DNA from: Membranipora membranacea
Lineage: Eukaryota; Bryozoa; Gymnolaemata; Cheilostomatida; Membraniporidae
Assembly (NCBI GenBank): GCA_914767715.1
Contig: OU612071.1
Location: forward strand, 16,798,948 to 16,862,947
Length of the DNA stretch: 64,000 nucleotides
Direction: 5' to 3'
Each line of letters begins with the position of its first letter. Within the stretch, counting starts at the first letter, position 1. The translations under genes were made by a program, and so were the position numbers. Shown here in pieces: positions 10,401 through 19,725 of this stretch. The notes under the pieces were generated by a model. It saw only the letters and a program-made list of their open reading frames with translations, searched no databases and had not been told where the DNA came from.

Positions 10401-11892
10401 GGCCACATGGCCTAAAACTATTGAGGTCAAGTTTCACTATCATAAAAAATTGAGGTTTTAAAACAAATATAGTGTTTAATTTCAGATTAATCTGCACATC
10501 ATGAGAATGGAAAGCTCTAAGCAAATAGGTTGACGTACATATGATAATTACTTGCTGGAACCAGACTGGTGGGAGTAAAATAGGACTGGGGATCAGTAAA
10601 CTAACTGAATAGAATAAATAAGGGATAGACAAACAATTTTGTGAAATTGATGGTAAGCAAGAATTAAATCTTGTATGGAGATGAAATTTTGTTTGATAAC
10701 TTAAACAGAAATACCAAATTTAATTTATGCTTCCCTTTACTTATTGAGAACCAAATTAGGGATACATATATAATACAAGTGTGAATTAACTTAGCATGTT
10801 AGAAGTAGCCTAATTATTGTTTGAAAGCATCATATCACAAATTTCCTCCACTCATGAAACCAAATCTCAGAAATGTATGAAGAATCATGACATGCAAAAG
10901 TTATTTTGAGAAGGTATCCTAAAACTACAGCATCACACAACGCTGAACTATGTTGAGATTCATTGCATAAAATCTGAAACGCTCATAGTTAGTTAGTATC
11001 TGAATTATGTACAAAGGCGCCTTCTTAGAGGTCCCCGCTACTTGGATTGTTTACTTCGGATCTTATATTTAGTACAAATTCCATATTCCCTCCAACTTAC
11101 CTTTCTTGAAGTTCCATTCTGAAAAATATGGGCATTTTCCTCTATGTACTTTACAGACTGCGCTGACTTACACACCATGAGTTGTAGGGCCAAGCTGTTA
11201 TCACCATCTGCTCCTTCAAGTTGCTTGAGTGCACAAGCACCATCAGATACCCTACATTTGATCAGTGTGAAGTTGGCGACAATCAGAGCCGAAGCAACTG
11301 GATCATAATCATACTGTGAGAATCTGTCATCGACGAAAAGAATTCCGCACAGTTTATGCTGAACGTTAGAAACAGGTGTAGTGTTGAGGCTCGCAAACAG
11401 CCCTTTGTTACCTACGCATGCTGAGATCAATTTCAAAATAGCACTTTGAACGATGACATCTCCAGGTCTGCCTAATGATGCAATATAAGTGAGTAGATCA
11501 TAGAATGGTTTGTATTCTATCAGGCCTTTTGCATATTCCTGACTGACAAGTTCTACCTTGAAGTTTAGATATTGTGTGATCAGTGAGTGATTTTCATTCT
11601 GTGACATCCATTGCTTCATAACGACACTTGTTGACTCAATATTACTCATGACAGTTAGAATTTTTTCAAGCTCAAACATAAATGAAAACTGCAGAAACGA
11701 CATTTTTCCATTGGGGGACTGGATGAACGGTACCGTCAGCATATCTTCGAAGAAGCCCTTATCAGTTGTTAATAATCCTCTAGCTCTTGAAATGATATTT
11801 GAGAACGCCCCTCTGTCTTCTAGTGTCCTTTTAGCTGCAATAGGAACTGAAGGCTCAATACAATAAGTTTCTTTGTCAAATTGTTCCATCAT
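75..11892 (-). CDS. ROCO-caspase gene A: N-terminal region, LRRs, Roc GTPase, COR, caspase p20 (3' end outside window)
   Basis: Fourteen exons join in one frame on the minus strand: 11892-11101, 10254-10071, 9615-9393, 8869-8804, 8538-8455, 7625-7545, 6758-6690, 4654-4586, 4118-4050, 3590-1618, 1488-1405, 1203-1013, 817-653 and 294-75. All borders are GT-AG except a GC donor after exon 4, and every phase matches. They give about 1423 residues. The remaining p10 exons lie left of base 1; gene B supplies a model for them and implies about 1568 residues. Order of parts: unrecognised helical N-terminus (1-about 390), LRRs (about 390-620), Roc (about 645-830), COR (about 850-1200), polar acidic linker (about 1204-1295), caspase p20 (1296-1423). 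Roc-COR proteins dimerise and bind GTP; initiator caspases are activated by induced proximity, so I infer a cytosolic sensor protease. The first two codons are both ATG; the second has the better context (A at -3, G at +4). Confidence 0.85.
1618..3590 (-). CDS. exon 10 of gene A: last LRRs, Roc GTPase and COR domain
   Basis: A 1973-base exon encodes about 657 residues. It opens with LRRs (L-K-E-L-M-L-D-R-N). The Roc domain then shows the P-loop GKSYSGKT (full-length residues about 651-658), a switch-II motif D-L-G-G (about 704-707) and the base-specificity motif T-H-K-D (about 772-775), the Roc variant of NKxD. The COR part follows, with L-P-P-L-W-L, a G-R-L-L-W-L segment, T-G-L-I-S-E-D and an I-L-Q-K-F block, then a C-terminal COR half ending near a Cys cluster (C-C-G-S-C). 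No kinase follows, unlike LRRK1/2. It most resembles MFHAS1-type ROCO proteins in this part. It splices in phase 1 to the linker exon. Confidence 0.92.
4050..8869 (-). CDS. exons 4-9 of gene A: leucine-rich-repeat exon array
   Basis: Six small exons (8869-8804, 8538-8455, 7625-7545, 6758-6690, 4654-4586, 4118-4050) are 66, 84, 81, 69, 69 and 69 bases long. Each starts and ends in phase 2 and encodes one repeat of 22-28 residues. The clearest read L-E-F-L-D-L-S-N-N-E-L and L-E-T-I-D-L-S-R-N-Q-L, the LxxLxLxxNxL consensus. Every exon is a multiple of three, so any can be skipped without breaking the frame. Exon 4 uses a GC donor. Long introns between them (7545 to 6758, 6690 to 4654) hold nothing else I recognise. 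Such arrays usually form the sensing surface of ROCO and NLR proteins. Confidence 0.85.
4196..4238. repeat. TG-rich microsatellite in gene A intron
   Basis: An interrupted (TG)n/(CG) run lies in the intron between exons 8 and 9. The equivalent site in copy 2 (near 58095-58125) is shorter. No function is suggested. Confidence 0.7.
8535..9470 (-). repeat. intragenic tandem duplication of an LRR segment, split by the SINE
   Basis: The block 8535-8876 (exon 4 plus the intron on its low-coordinate side) aligns along its length with 9142-9470 (3' half of exon 3 plus its intron). Both contain the same coding core, L-P-V-E-V-A-E to I-S-F-Q-G, the same downstream intron and the same order. The SINE fills the gap between them. 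Divergence between the halves is much greater than between genes A and B, and B has the same arrangement, so this event is older than the segmental duplication. Confidence 0.85.
8878..9139 (-). mobile_element. tRNA-derived SINE inside gene A, abutting exon 4
   Basis: Reading the minus strand, a tRNA-like head has a Pol III A box (9127-9109, TGGCTCAGC...GAGC) and a B box (9075-9064, GGTTCTAATCCC). A body follows that is shared with the copies near 26040-26278 and 63350-63612. Where the anticodon arm would be, there is a longer perfect hairpin (CCTTCAACA...TGTTGAAGG). The tail ends in repeated GATTTTAATCAAC immediately before the acceptor of exon 4. The element sits between the two halves of a partial tandem duplication of gene A. 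Confidence 0.85.
9393..10254 (-). CDS. exons 2 and 3 of gene A: linker and first LRR-like unit
   Basis: Exon 2 (10254-10071) has a long polypyrimidine acceptor and runs phase 0 to phase 1. It encodes 61 residues with a Trp-Trp-Pro stretch and no family I recognise. Exon 3 (9615-9393) runs phase 1 to phase 2. It encodes an acidic, lysine-rich helix followed by a hydrophobic unit (L-P-V-E-V-A-E then L-Y-L-I-S-F) that resembles a degenerate leucine-rich repeat. The 3' half of exon 3 was duplicated to make exon 4. The matching part of exon 3 in gene B begins at 63867 and runs off the window. Confidence 0.75.
11101..11892 (-). CDS. exon 1 of gene A: 264-residue N-terminal region, fold not recognised
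   Basis: This is an open first coding exon ending in a strong donor (AAG|GTAAGT) exactly in phase 0 after 264 codons. The protein is rich in leucine, isoleucine and phenylalanine spaced as in amphipathic helices. It has no signal peptide or membrane segment. It may be an ARM/HEAT-like or other helical fold, but I recognise no signature. There is no CARD, death-effector, death or pyrin motif that I can see, which matters because initiator caspases normally carry one. The counterpart in gene B lies beyond base 64000. Confidence 0.75.
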
Positions 11893-12007
11893 AATTATAA
11901 GGCAATATGAATGCGATAAAACAAATGGAAAATATGTGTCAAATAAGCATGAGGTCGGACAGCAGTATTGGTAACATGTTAGCCGGGGAAACTTTTGATG
12001 AATGATT

Positions 12008-12016
12008 CTATATATA
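12008..12016 (-). promoter_or_regulatory. possible TATA box of ROCO-caspase gene A
   Basis: On the minus strand the sequence reads TATATATAG about 116 bases before the first ATG of gene A. The spacing suits a TATA-type promoter with a short 5' untranslated region. No other core element was recognised, and TA-rich runs are common in this DNA, so this is weak. Confidence 0.3.
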
Positions 12017-12254
12017 CTGTGTGGGGCGGAGTTGATTATTTTGCAGAATTTGTTGAGTTCATCACAAGGCTGGTGCTGAACATTAAAATATAATTGTAGT
12101 TATTTTTTTATCACTCCAGTACATACATCTACACCAGATAATAGGAACAAAAATATAGCCCTCTCACATTGCAGACAAGCAGATATCTGTGAAAAGCACT
12201 ACCAGCAACTGGAGCAAGTGTGATCAAAGACCATGCTTTCACTTCTCGTGTGAT

Positions 12255-12310
12255 GGGAGAAGGAGGTGGCTCAGTTGGTTAGAGCGCCGGTCATCAGTGA
12301 TCAAGTGTTG
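12255..12310 (+). mobile_element. truncated SINE head
   Basis: AGGAGGTGGCTCAGTTGG followed by TTAGAGCGCC matches the A-box half of the SINE family found elsewhere in the window, in the plus orientation. The B box and body are missing, so it is a 5' fragment. It lies upstream of gene A and downstream of the ubiquitin-like gene. Confidence 0.6.
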
Positions 12311-12940
12311 AATTTTAGTGACAAAATACATGAGAAATTCCTAAAAATTGGTCAACAAACAAGCATAAATAACTTGGGTTTTTGGAAGCTTATTTAAACC
12401 AAATACCAAAATAATTCCCCTGTGCAAGTGCTGGATCAATGTGAAATTTGATGATTATCAAATTGCACCCATCTCAGCTCGGTTTTGCCTATGCTGCGCG
12501 TGCTGAAGGCATCCCAAATGGAGAGAGGGCAACTCTTAATATAGGATCAAATTTCGTTCACAAAGATTTCTGTACATACCTTCACAATCTATCAGCAGGT
12601 CAGTAAACGCGACGTAAAAGTGTCTTCGCATTTCTAAAATTGAAAGGAAAAAGAGAATATTGAAAAGTAAACTATGTATGTGCAGCTGCCTAAGCTCGGA
12701 TTGGCACAAATTTGAAAAGAGGGATACATAAATTTCGGTAACAACTTTATCGTTTAGAGAAAAATTTAAAACAGGGATGCTTACAATACAGACCACTCAT
12801 CAAGCCCCACTGAGATCAGCGCAAAATTCATATTGTCAAATAGCTTTCAGGCAACTAAATTGTACAGCTTTTTCCCATAAACTGCGACTTGATCAATAAT
12901 TCAGGTTGTTCACATACTTATTAATTGATCATCATCATCA

Positions 12941-13606
12941 TCATGCCATCTGAATAATCTGTCCTGTAGAACCGATCGCATGAAAGGCGGGCCCACGCAC
13001 ATAAAAATACATACTGCTCCATTTGTATAGGACTAGATCTGATATCAGCTGGTTGTCTCCTATAACCATGGATACATCTGGTTCCATAAAGAGATCAACC
13101 GTTTCTCTTCGGTTGTAATGTCTGACTACAAAACATGATCAATTTTATTTTTTGAGGCTATGTAGGCTATAGACATTAATGAGAATAAAATTTTGTCTTG
13201 AGGTGGATAGAGTGTTTACAGAGATCCCTTTTTTTGCATCGCTAAGTTCAAACAGTGCATCGTGGAATCCCCTGTAAGATCCTTCATTTTCACAAATTTT
13301 TCTTCTGTATTTGAAAAATTAAAAAAAGATATAATTGAGGGATTAACGATTGTTCTAAATGTGACATTCATACATTGATTACACATTGTTTAGGCCTTCT
13401 ATCTGAGCTAATTTATATGGCGTTAGTGAATTTTGTGTCATTTTAGAGCGAAAATAAAACATGGAGTGTTAAAATTACATACACGAAGCACTGATTTTCC
13501 TCTTCAGGTGTCTAATAGTTGATCCCGGTGACATCCGTAGATTACAGACAGTTCTGCCAATACGAGTCTTTACACATACCGGTATCAGCGCACCCTCTTC
13601 TGCCAT
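12941..13606 (-). CDS. small ubiquitin-like protein, two exons
   Basis: Exon 1 (13606-13483) starts at an ATG in good context (A at -3, G at +4) and ends in phase 1 at a GTATGT donor. Exon 2 (13125-12941) has an acceptor TTTTGTAG and ends at TGA. The product is about 102 residues. The N-terminal part, I-P-V-C-V-K-T-R-I-G-R-T, followed by S-T-I-R-H-L-K-R-K-I, mirrors ubiquitin's first hairpin and helix. The C-terminal part (N-Q-L-I-S-D-L then M-Y-F-Y-V) mirrors L-S-D-Y and the last strand. The tail is not a conjugation-competent Gly-Gly end. It is probably a ubiquitin-fold protein rather than a modifier. It lies about 1 kb upstream of gene A on the same strand. Splicing is inferred. Confidence 0.6.
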
Positions 13607-13934
13607 TCTGAGCTTTCACTCAATGCTACAAAATAAGCAATGTCAGCACCTTACAGATACAAAGGGTCTTATAAGGCCCATTTATAATTAAAGATAAAAA
13701 ACCAAAAAAGTCAATGGAAATAAACACAACAGTCATCAGCCTGCCTTGGCCCTTGAGAAGTAAGAAGAAACAAAGATTTACCGGCTTAATTGAGTGATAC
13801 AATAAGTATACAGATGTGGTTCATTTTTCGGAGGTTAGTCAATGTCCTGCTGGTAATGGTAGTGATTTCTGTCCCATAATCGAATCCTACCAAAAATACA
13901 ACATACATTAAGAGTATCCGATACAACCAACAAA

Positions 13935-14155
13935 CTAGTTATGTTCCTTGCGCAACAAACCAAGAAATGTCTCATGATCAGAAATTAAATATTTGTTATA
14001 ATACTGTTTAGTTAGGAGTTGCCTGACCTTGTCTGTAGAGGAGACTACTCCGGAAAGGAGAGGGTTGTCAGGCTGAGTCATAGCAAAAGAACCACTTTGT
14101 TTGATAACCAATGTGATACACTCTATATGGGGGTACACTAACGGCTGGTTAGTGG
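13935..14155 (-). other. possible terminal coding exon, unidentified
   Basis: An open frame of about 72 residues ends in TAG and looks protein-like in composition (T-Q-P-D-N-P-L-L-S-G, then S-D-H-E-T-F-L-G-L-L). Only a weak acceptor can be proposed upstream (ATTGAG before 14155). No family is recognised and it may be a chance frame. Confidence 0.25.
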
Positions 14156-14159
14156 AAAA

Positions 14160-17100
14160 TGCTCAATTCATATAAATATACAACTCACCAAATTACACTA
14201 TTCTACCTCTGAATCGACAACCATCAAAGTAATTTAATCCTGATCGACCTGTCGTGTTACGCTGATGTCGAACCTAGATATAGACCAAAAAACCGGATGA
14301 GATCCATTCTCATGATAGAAAAACATATACAAATATAAACAGAACAAAATATAATCTCGCAACCACAATCACACAATCATCTTGGTTTGGTTTACTTAGC
14401 TGATTGCATTTCCTTTTTCTGTTGTGTTTTTCTTGTGTTTTCATTGTGTTTTTCTGGGCGTTTTTTTGGTTATTATAATTCTATCTAATACTGATATCTG
14501 TGTGCTGTCGTCACATAGTTCAGCTCCAATCAATGTTTGATGTGCTCAGTTCTCTTGTCGGATCAGGGGCTATTTACTTGCTATTCATGTTTCACTCACT
14601 CTCCGTCATCATCCCTGTTCATTCATGTATGAACTAGGGGCTCTCATTCATACTGGTAACAGATTTGTAATACTTTGTCGTTCTCTTCTCTTGTACATGA
14701 GAAGACAACTAGCAAATGTAATACATAAATTCCTCATACTCTCAAACACCACAAGCATTCACATTACGCGTAACTACATTCAGCTAAACTCGTTCACAAC
14801 AAATGCAAAATGGATATAAAGCAGTGAAACTTAAATCCCTCTGGATTTTACTTTGGACCAACGGTTTGTAAAGTTCAAGGACTCAACATATAGTAGTGTG
14901 TGATTATATAGTTTATTGCAAACACGATATCTGATTCTGCCCGAATGTTGATTGATCCTTTCATAAAATTTTTTGTATATATATTACCTGTATATCCTCT
15001 GAGTTATGCTGGTGAGGAACCTCAACAGTTGGACTTGTCCTTTACACCTCTGTCAAGTGGTCTATTAGTCTTAGTGAGTATAAATTGGAGTAATTAGGAA
15101 GAGTTAACCATTTGCATCTTCTGGGATCTAAAGAATTACAAATGAATAGACTGTCATATTAAATGTCAACTGTTGATGCTTGCCAGAAACAGTATAAAGT
15201 GCATCACCTACAATAGTACAACAAAATGATGGGGAAGAGAGGGGGGGGGGGGGGTGATTGCGATGGACAATGCTGTTGACTTTGCTTAATTAATTTATTA
15301 AAAACTGCTAAGACAACATGGTTGTTAAAGAAACACATTGTAGGGCCTAACCAGAGGATCCAAGACACAGATTCCATTCTTAAACCGTGATCTCAAAACA
15401 CGTAATTGAATATATATCTAAGCAATTCTCATACTTTTGGGGGACGAAAATCCAGGCCTATGACCTAGTTGTCTCAAAAGCCTCGTCCCAAGGTTATGAA
15501 TCCCATTTCAAACCTTGAAATATCTCAGTACTGAAGTTTGCTTGGAAGTCAAGTGCCAAGGTGGTCCAGGCCTCTCAACAACAGATAATCATGGAACTGA
15601 TCACTGATTTCAGAAAGCTATTCATTTTCTTACAATAAAAGGCATGATTGTAGCACTGCACTGATATTCTGCACGGATTATAGGTTATAAATCAGTTCCG
15701 AAAATACAACACGACCAGTCATTAGCCATGCTGAATGAAGGCTAGCAAGGGCATCCACTTCGGATTAGAAGACAGTGACTGCTTTTTGATGGCCAAACAC
15801 ATGGCACGCAAGCTGTCTTGGGATGTGAGGCTGTCTTGATAAAAGCGGTGTCAACTGATTGAATACCAAAGCGAACTTGAAGCGGGAAAATCCTAAAACT
15901 AGTATCATTGCATCTATTTGTGTCAACAATAATGTTTGGTCCATGTCCTTGATCATGGATAGAACCAGCCTGTCTTGACAAGCTTGCTGGTGGGGTAGGG
16001 GGAAAAAGCTTGTCGCCTCTTGCATCGAACTGTCGAGAAGAGATTTGTGTGATCCTCTATTCAACCCTTATATAAATTGGATCTCCAGCTGTGACTTAAA
16101 GGAACCTATTCATTCATTGTCCGTTGATCACAAACGTAAACTAATTTTGACAGCTATGTAAATACTAGGGGATCAATTGTTTGTTCCCCTCTGTGGTGTT
16201 GGAGGGATATCGCGCGATTGTCAGGTATTGAGGCGGCAAGCTACCCAACATCACAAATCACCTCTCCGCCACCACGGGGAGAACAACATTTTCTTAGATC
16301 AGTGGTATGTGCATAGGTCACACGCTTGTTTGTAACTCCAGATGCCCACTATCTGTGGAGTAGTCAGACTAGCTAACTACACACATCATATCTGGAGCAC
16401 TACACTGAGCACAACCTAAAGTATACCTGCCTCCAGATACTACTCAGACTTTTTGAATACTATTAAGTGCTGCGCTAACCTCTTGGGTAGGTACTACGCC
16501 ATCAATATCTGGGAAGAATCCTCTGGTTGTAACCTTTCATGGTAAGTGAACTATTAAATACTGCTAATAGTTTATCCTAAGTTTAACTGTTCATGGCTGC
16601 CCATCCTGGTTCAGTAGGAACTCTTGGGATCTTTACACTATCTTTTGAATTGAATAGCTTAACTATAAACAAGCCTCCCCAGCCCAACCAAGCCAGCCAG
16701 GAAGTTTTTAGACGCTGTATCATCCAAATGGATTGAGTGAGTACTTTAAACAACACGGCATACATGGCTTGGTGGTCTGAGGATAGGCTAAAAAGTGTGG
16801 CATATGATGAGACGGTCACCCCTTCCCATAGAAGAAAATTACAATGGTCATGACAGGCTCAGTTTCATTTCTCTTCTCTGCATTCTTCATTATAATATTC
16901 CATCCTCATCATCACACATTACAAACCTGTACTCCTCTCATAGGCCATATACAAACGTTTTCAGATCTTCAGACTGTGTGCTGGCTGGTCTGGTCCTTAT
17001 TTGACACCAGCAGTACAGGTGTAGAGTGTTCAGAGAGGTAAACAAAACATGTAATCGCTCAAAATAATTTGCAACTAGAGCAAAGCTTACGCAGTCCTGA

Positions 17101-17400
17101 TATATTAGCTCTGACTAGAGTGAATTTCCCGGTGAATGCTATTTTCAAAAGAATTCGCGAATTAGGTCAATATTTTGGACACGTGATCATAACAAACATA
17201 GATTTCAAGTAGATGACATAGAATTGGCCGGCATGGGAAGGAGTAGACAACTACCACTAATAAAACATATAATGTATTGAACCAGGTACAGGTGATTTAA
17301 ATATCAGAAGAGTTTGCATTTACACTTGGTATTAAGTTTGAAAGCTAACCTTGGTTCAAAAGGTTCTAAATCTTGATTGAAACAGCCCAGGGACTCATTC
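14160..17400. other. gene-poor stretch
   Basis: Open frames here are short and lack convincing splice pairs. A frame at 15765-16064 on the minus strand has ordinary composition but no recognisable motif. A homopolymer G run sits at about 15240-15254. I see no tRNA, rRNA or conserved domain. Confidence 0.5.
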
Positions 17401-17404
17401 AATA

Positions 17405-19035
17405 TGTTGAGTGAGTTGTCCCCTCTTTCATCAAAACAACCAAATCTATGTCATCCTAAGTAGTGTTATTTTACATAGATTTGGGGACTTAGTCTTCTCG
17501 GCTTGCTTTTTTCTCTGACGAACGAACCGCAGTATCAAACATATCAAACACAGTCTGAATCTATGATTTACTGCAATTAATTCTATTAATTCTTATGTAT
17601 ATGTAGTAAGTCAAGCTCAGGGTTTTGGGGTTTCCAGCTTGTCTCACTATCAAGGAGGATAGGGGGTGTCGCGGGCTGCGAGGGGAACTGATCCAATGCC
17701 TAAATGGCACATATAAAATATTTTTACAGCAATACATTGAGGTTTACATTCATTCGAAAGCTTGTAGTGCTTGATTAATACAGAGAGTTGGTCCCTGATT
17801 AATACAGACGAGAAGCGCCAAATCGGTTTTTTATGAGTGAGTTGTCCCCTCTTTGAACAAAACACCCAAATCTATGTTATCCTACGCTGTGTTATTTTAC
17901 ATAGAATTGATGAGTTAGTCTACTTGGCTTGCTTTTTCTCCAGATAAAGTGAACAGCTGTATCAAACACATCAAAAATATTGAACACGGTCTGAATATGT
18001 TATTGACAGCAATTAGTTGTATTAATTCTTATGTATGCGTCGTAAGTCAAGCTCAGGGGCTCGGGGGTTTCCAACTGGTGTCATCGAGGAGGATACGGAG
18101 TGTCGCGGGTTGTAAGGGAAACTGATACGATAACTCAATGGTACATAAAACATTAATTTTACAGCAATACATTGAGGTTTACATTCATTCAAAAGGTTGT
18201 AGTGCTTGATTAATATAAGGAGTTGGTCCCTGATTAATACAGACGAGAAGCGCCAAATCGTTTTTTTATGAGTGAGTCGTCCCCTCTTTGAACAAAACAC
18301 CCAAATCTATGTCATTCTATGTTGTGTTATTTTACATAGATTTGATGACTTAGTCTACTTGGCTTGCTTTTTCTCCAGATAAGGTGAACAGCGGTATCAA
18401 AAACATTGAACACGGTCTGAATATGTATTGTATTAATTGTATTAATTCTTATGTATGCGTCGTGAGTCAAGCTGATAGTTTTGGGGGGTTTCCAACTGGT
18501 GTCATCGAGGAGGATACGGAGTGTCGTGGGCTGTAAGGGAAACTGATACAATACCTCAATGGTACATAAAACATTAATTTTACAGCAATACATTGAGGTT
18601 TACATTCATTCAAAAGGTTGTAGTTCTTGATTGATTTTCTTATGAGCGAGTTGTCCCCTCTTTGAACAAAACAACCAAATCAATGTCATCCTACGTAGAG
18701 CTATTTTACATAGATTTGAGGACTTAGTCTACTTGGCTTGTTTTTTTTAAATGATGAACGCGCAGTGTTACTAAAAAATCTTTATCGTATTAATTCTTAT
18801 GCGTGTGTACAAAATGATGTAGTGTGTCTAACCAAAGAATTTTAATGATTGCAACTAGTGTCAACAGCGAGAATGGAATGTGCCATAAATAGTAATTGAA
18901 TCATAAACGGTAGATGGTATATATATGAAACAGACGAGGGACGCCAACAATATTTTTATGAGTTCACTCTCTGACCTACAACCAAATCTATGTCATACTA
19001 TGTAGGATTGAAAAACATAGATTTGAAAATTTAGT
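17405..19035. repeat. tandem repeat field, about five degenerate units of 310-435 bases
   Basis: The marker GAGTTGTCCCCTCTTT recurs at about 17413, 17839, 18274 and 18648, with a decayed unit starting near 18960. Each unit carries CAAATCTATGT, a spacer of about 20 bases, and ACATAGATTTG, a hairpin that is kept in nearly all units (first unit arms 17441-17451 and 17473-17483). The units share TTAGTCTACTTGGCTTGC, and several share TATTAATTCTTATGTATGC. There is no coding frame across units. Confidence 0.85.
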
Positions 19036-19375
19036 CTATTTGACTGGATTTGCTTGTCAATTCACAAGCAAATGCATTGCTCAAGGTCTGGTTGACCAAC
19101 TGCACTTAACCATGTTAGTTCATATATTTTTATATAGAAAACAACTCAGTAGTGTTTGAAACCAAGGAGTAGAATGCAACATAGATCTGATTTCACTGAT
19201 CAGAGAGTGGATAACTCTTTATGATGTCGATTTTGTTACGATACTAGGACTAGGATCTTGTACACTCAAGTCCTGAAAATATTCAAATATCTGTGTATGA
19301 CTAATTAAGTGATGTTCAACTAATATATATTATTGAAGATATACCGATCACCTTCTTACATGTAAAAATAATACT

Positions 19376-19670
19376 GAAATAAACAACAGGTTTGTAGGTT
19401 TAAAGGCATAAGAAGCATAGAAGGCACAGAAGTCATGGATTACAAAATTGAAATAAACAACAGGTTTGTAGGTTTGCTTTTGAGAATAAAGGTTTATGTA
19501 AATATACTGCAGAGAAGGCATAAAAGTCATGGATTATAAAATTGAAATAAACAACAGGTTTGTAGGTTTGCTTTTGAGAATAAAAGTTTTTACGAAAAAT
19601 ACTGCATAGAAGGCATAAAAGTCATGGATTATAAAATTGAAATAAACAACAGGTTTGTAGGTTTGTCTTT
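19376..19670. repeat. tandem repeat of about 75-95 bases, four units
   Basis: AAACAACAGGTTTGTAGGTT recurs at 19381, 19455, 19549 and about 19644, preceded by a shared AAGTCATGGATTA segment. The last two units are nearly identical. It ends about 55 bases before the stop codon of the adjacent CaRF-like gene, so it could lie in that gene's 3' untranslated region or just beyond it. Confidence 0.85.
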
Positions 19671-19725
19671 GAACATTTATAGGAAAATGAATGATTGCAA
19701 GGTATGCAAGTTTGTATGATACGTC

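Noticed and set aside
15765-16064. Minus-strand 99-codon frame as a gene
   Set aside because: No recognised motif and no flanking splice partners; a chance frame cannot be excluded.
17405-19035. CRISPR array
   Set aside because: Units are hundreds of bases long and degenerate, in a eukaryotic genome; there is no short repeat with unique spacers.
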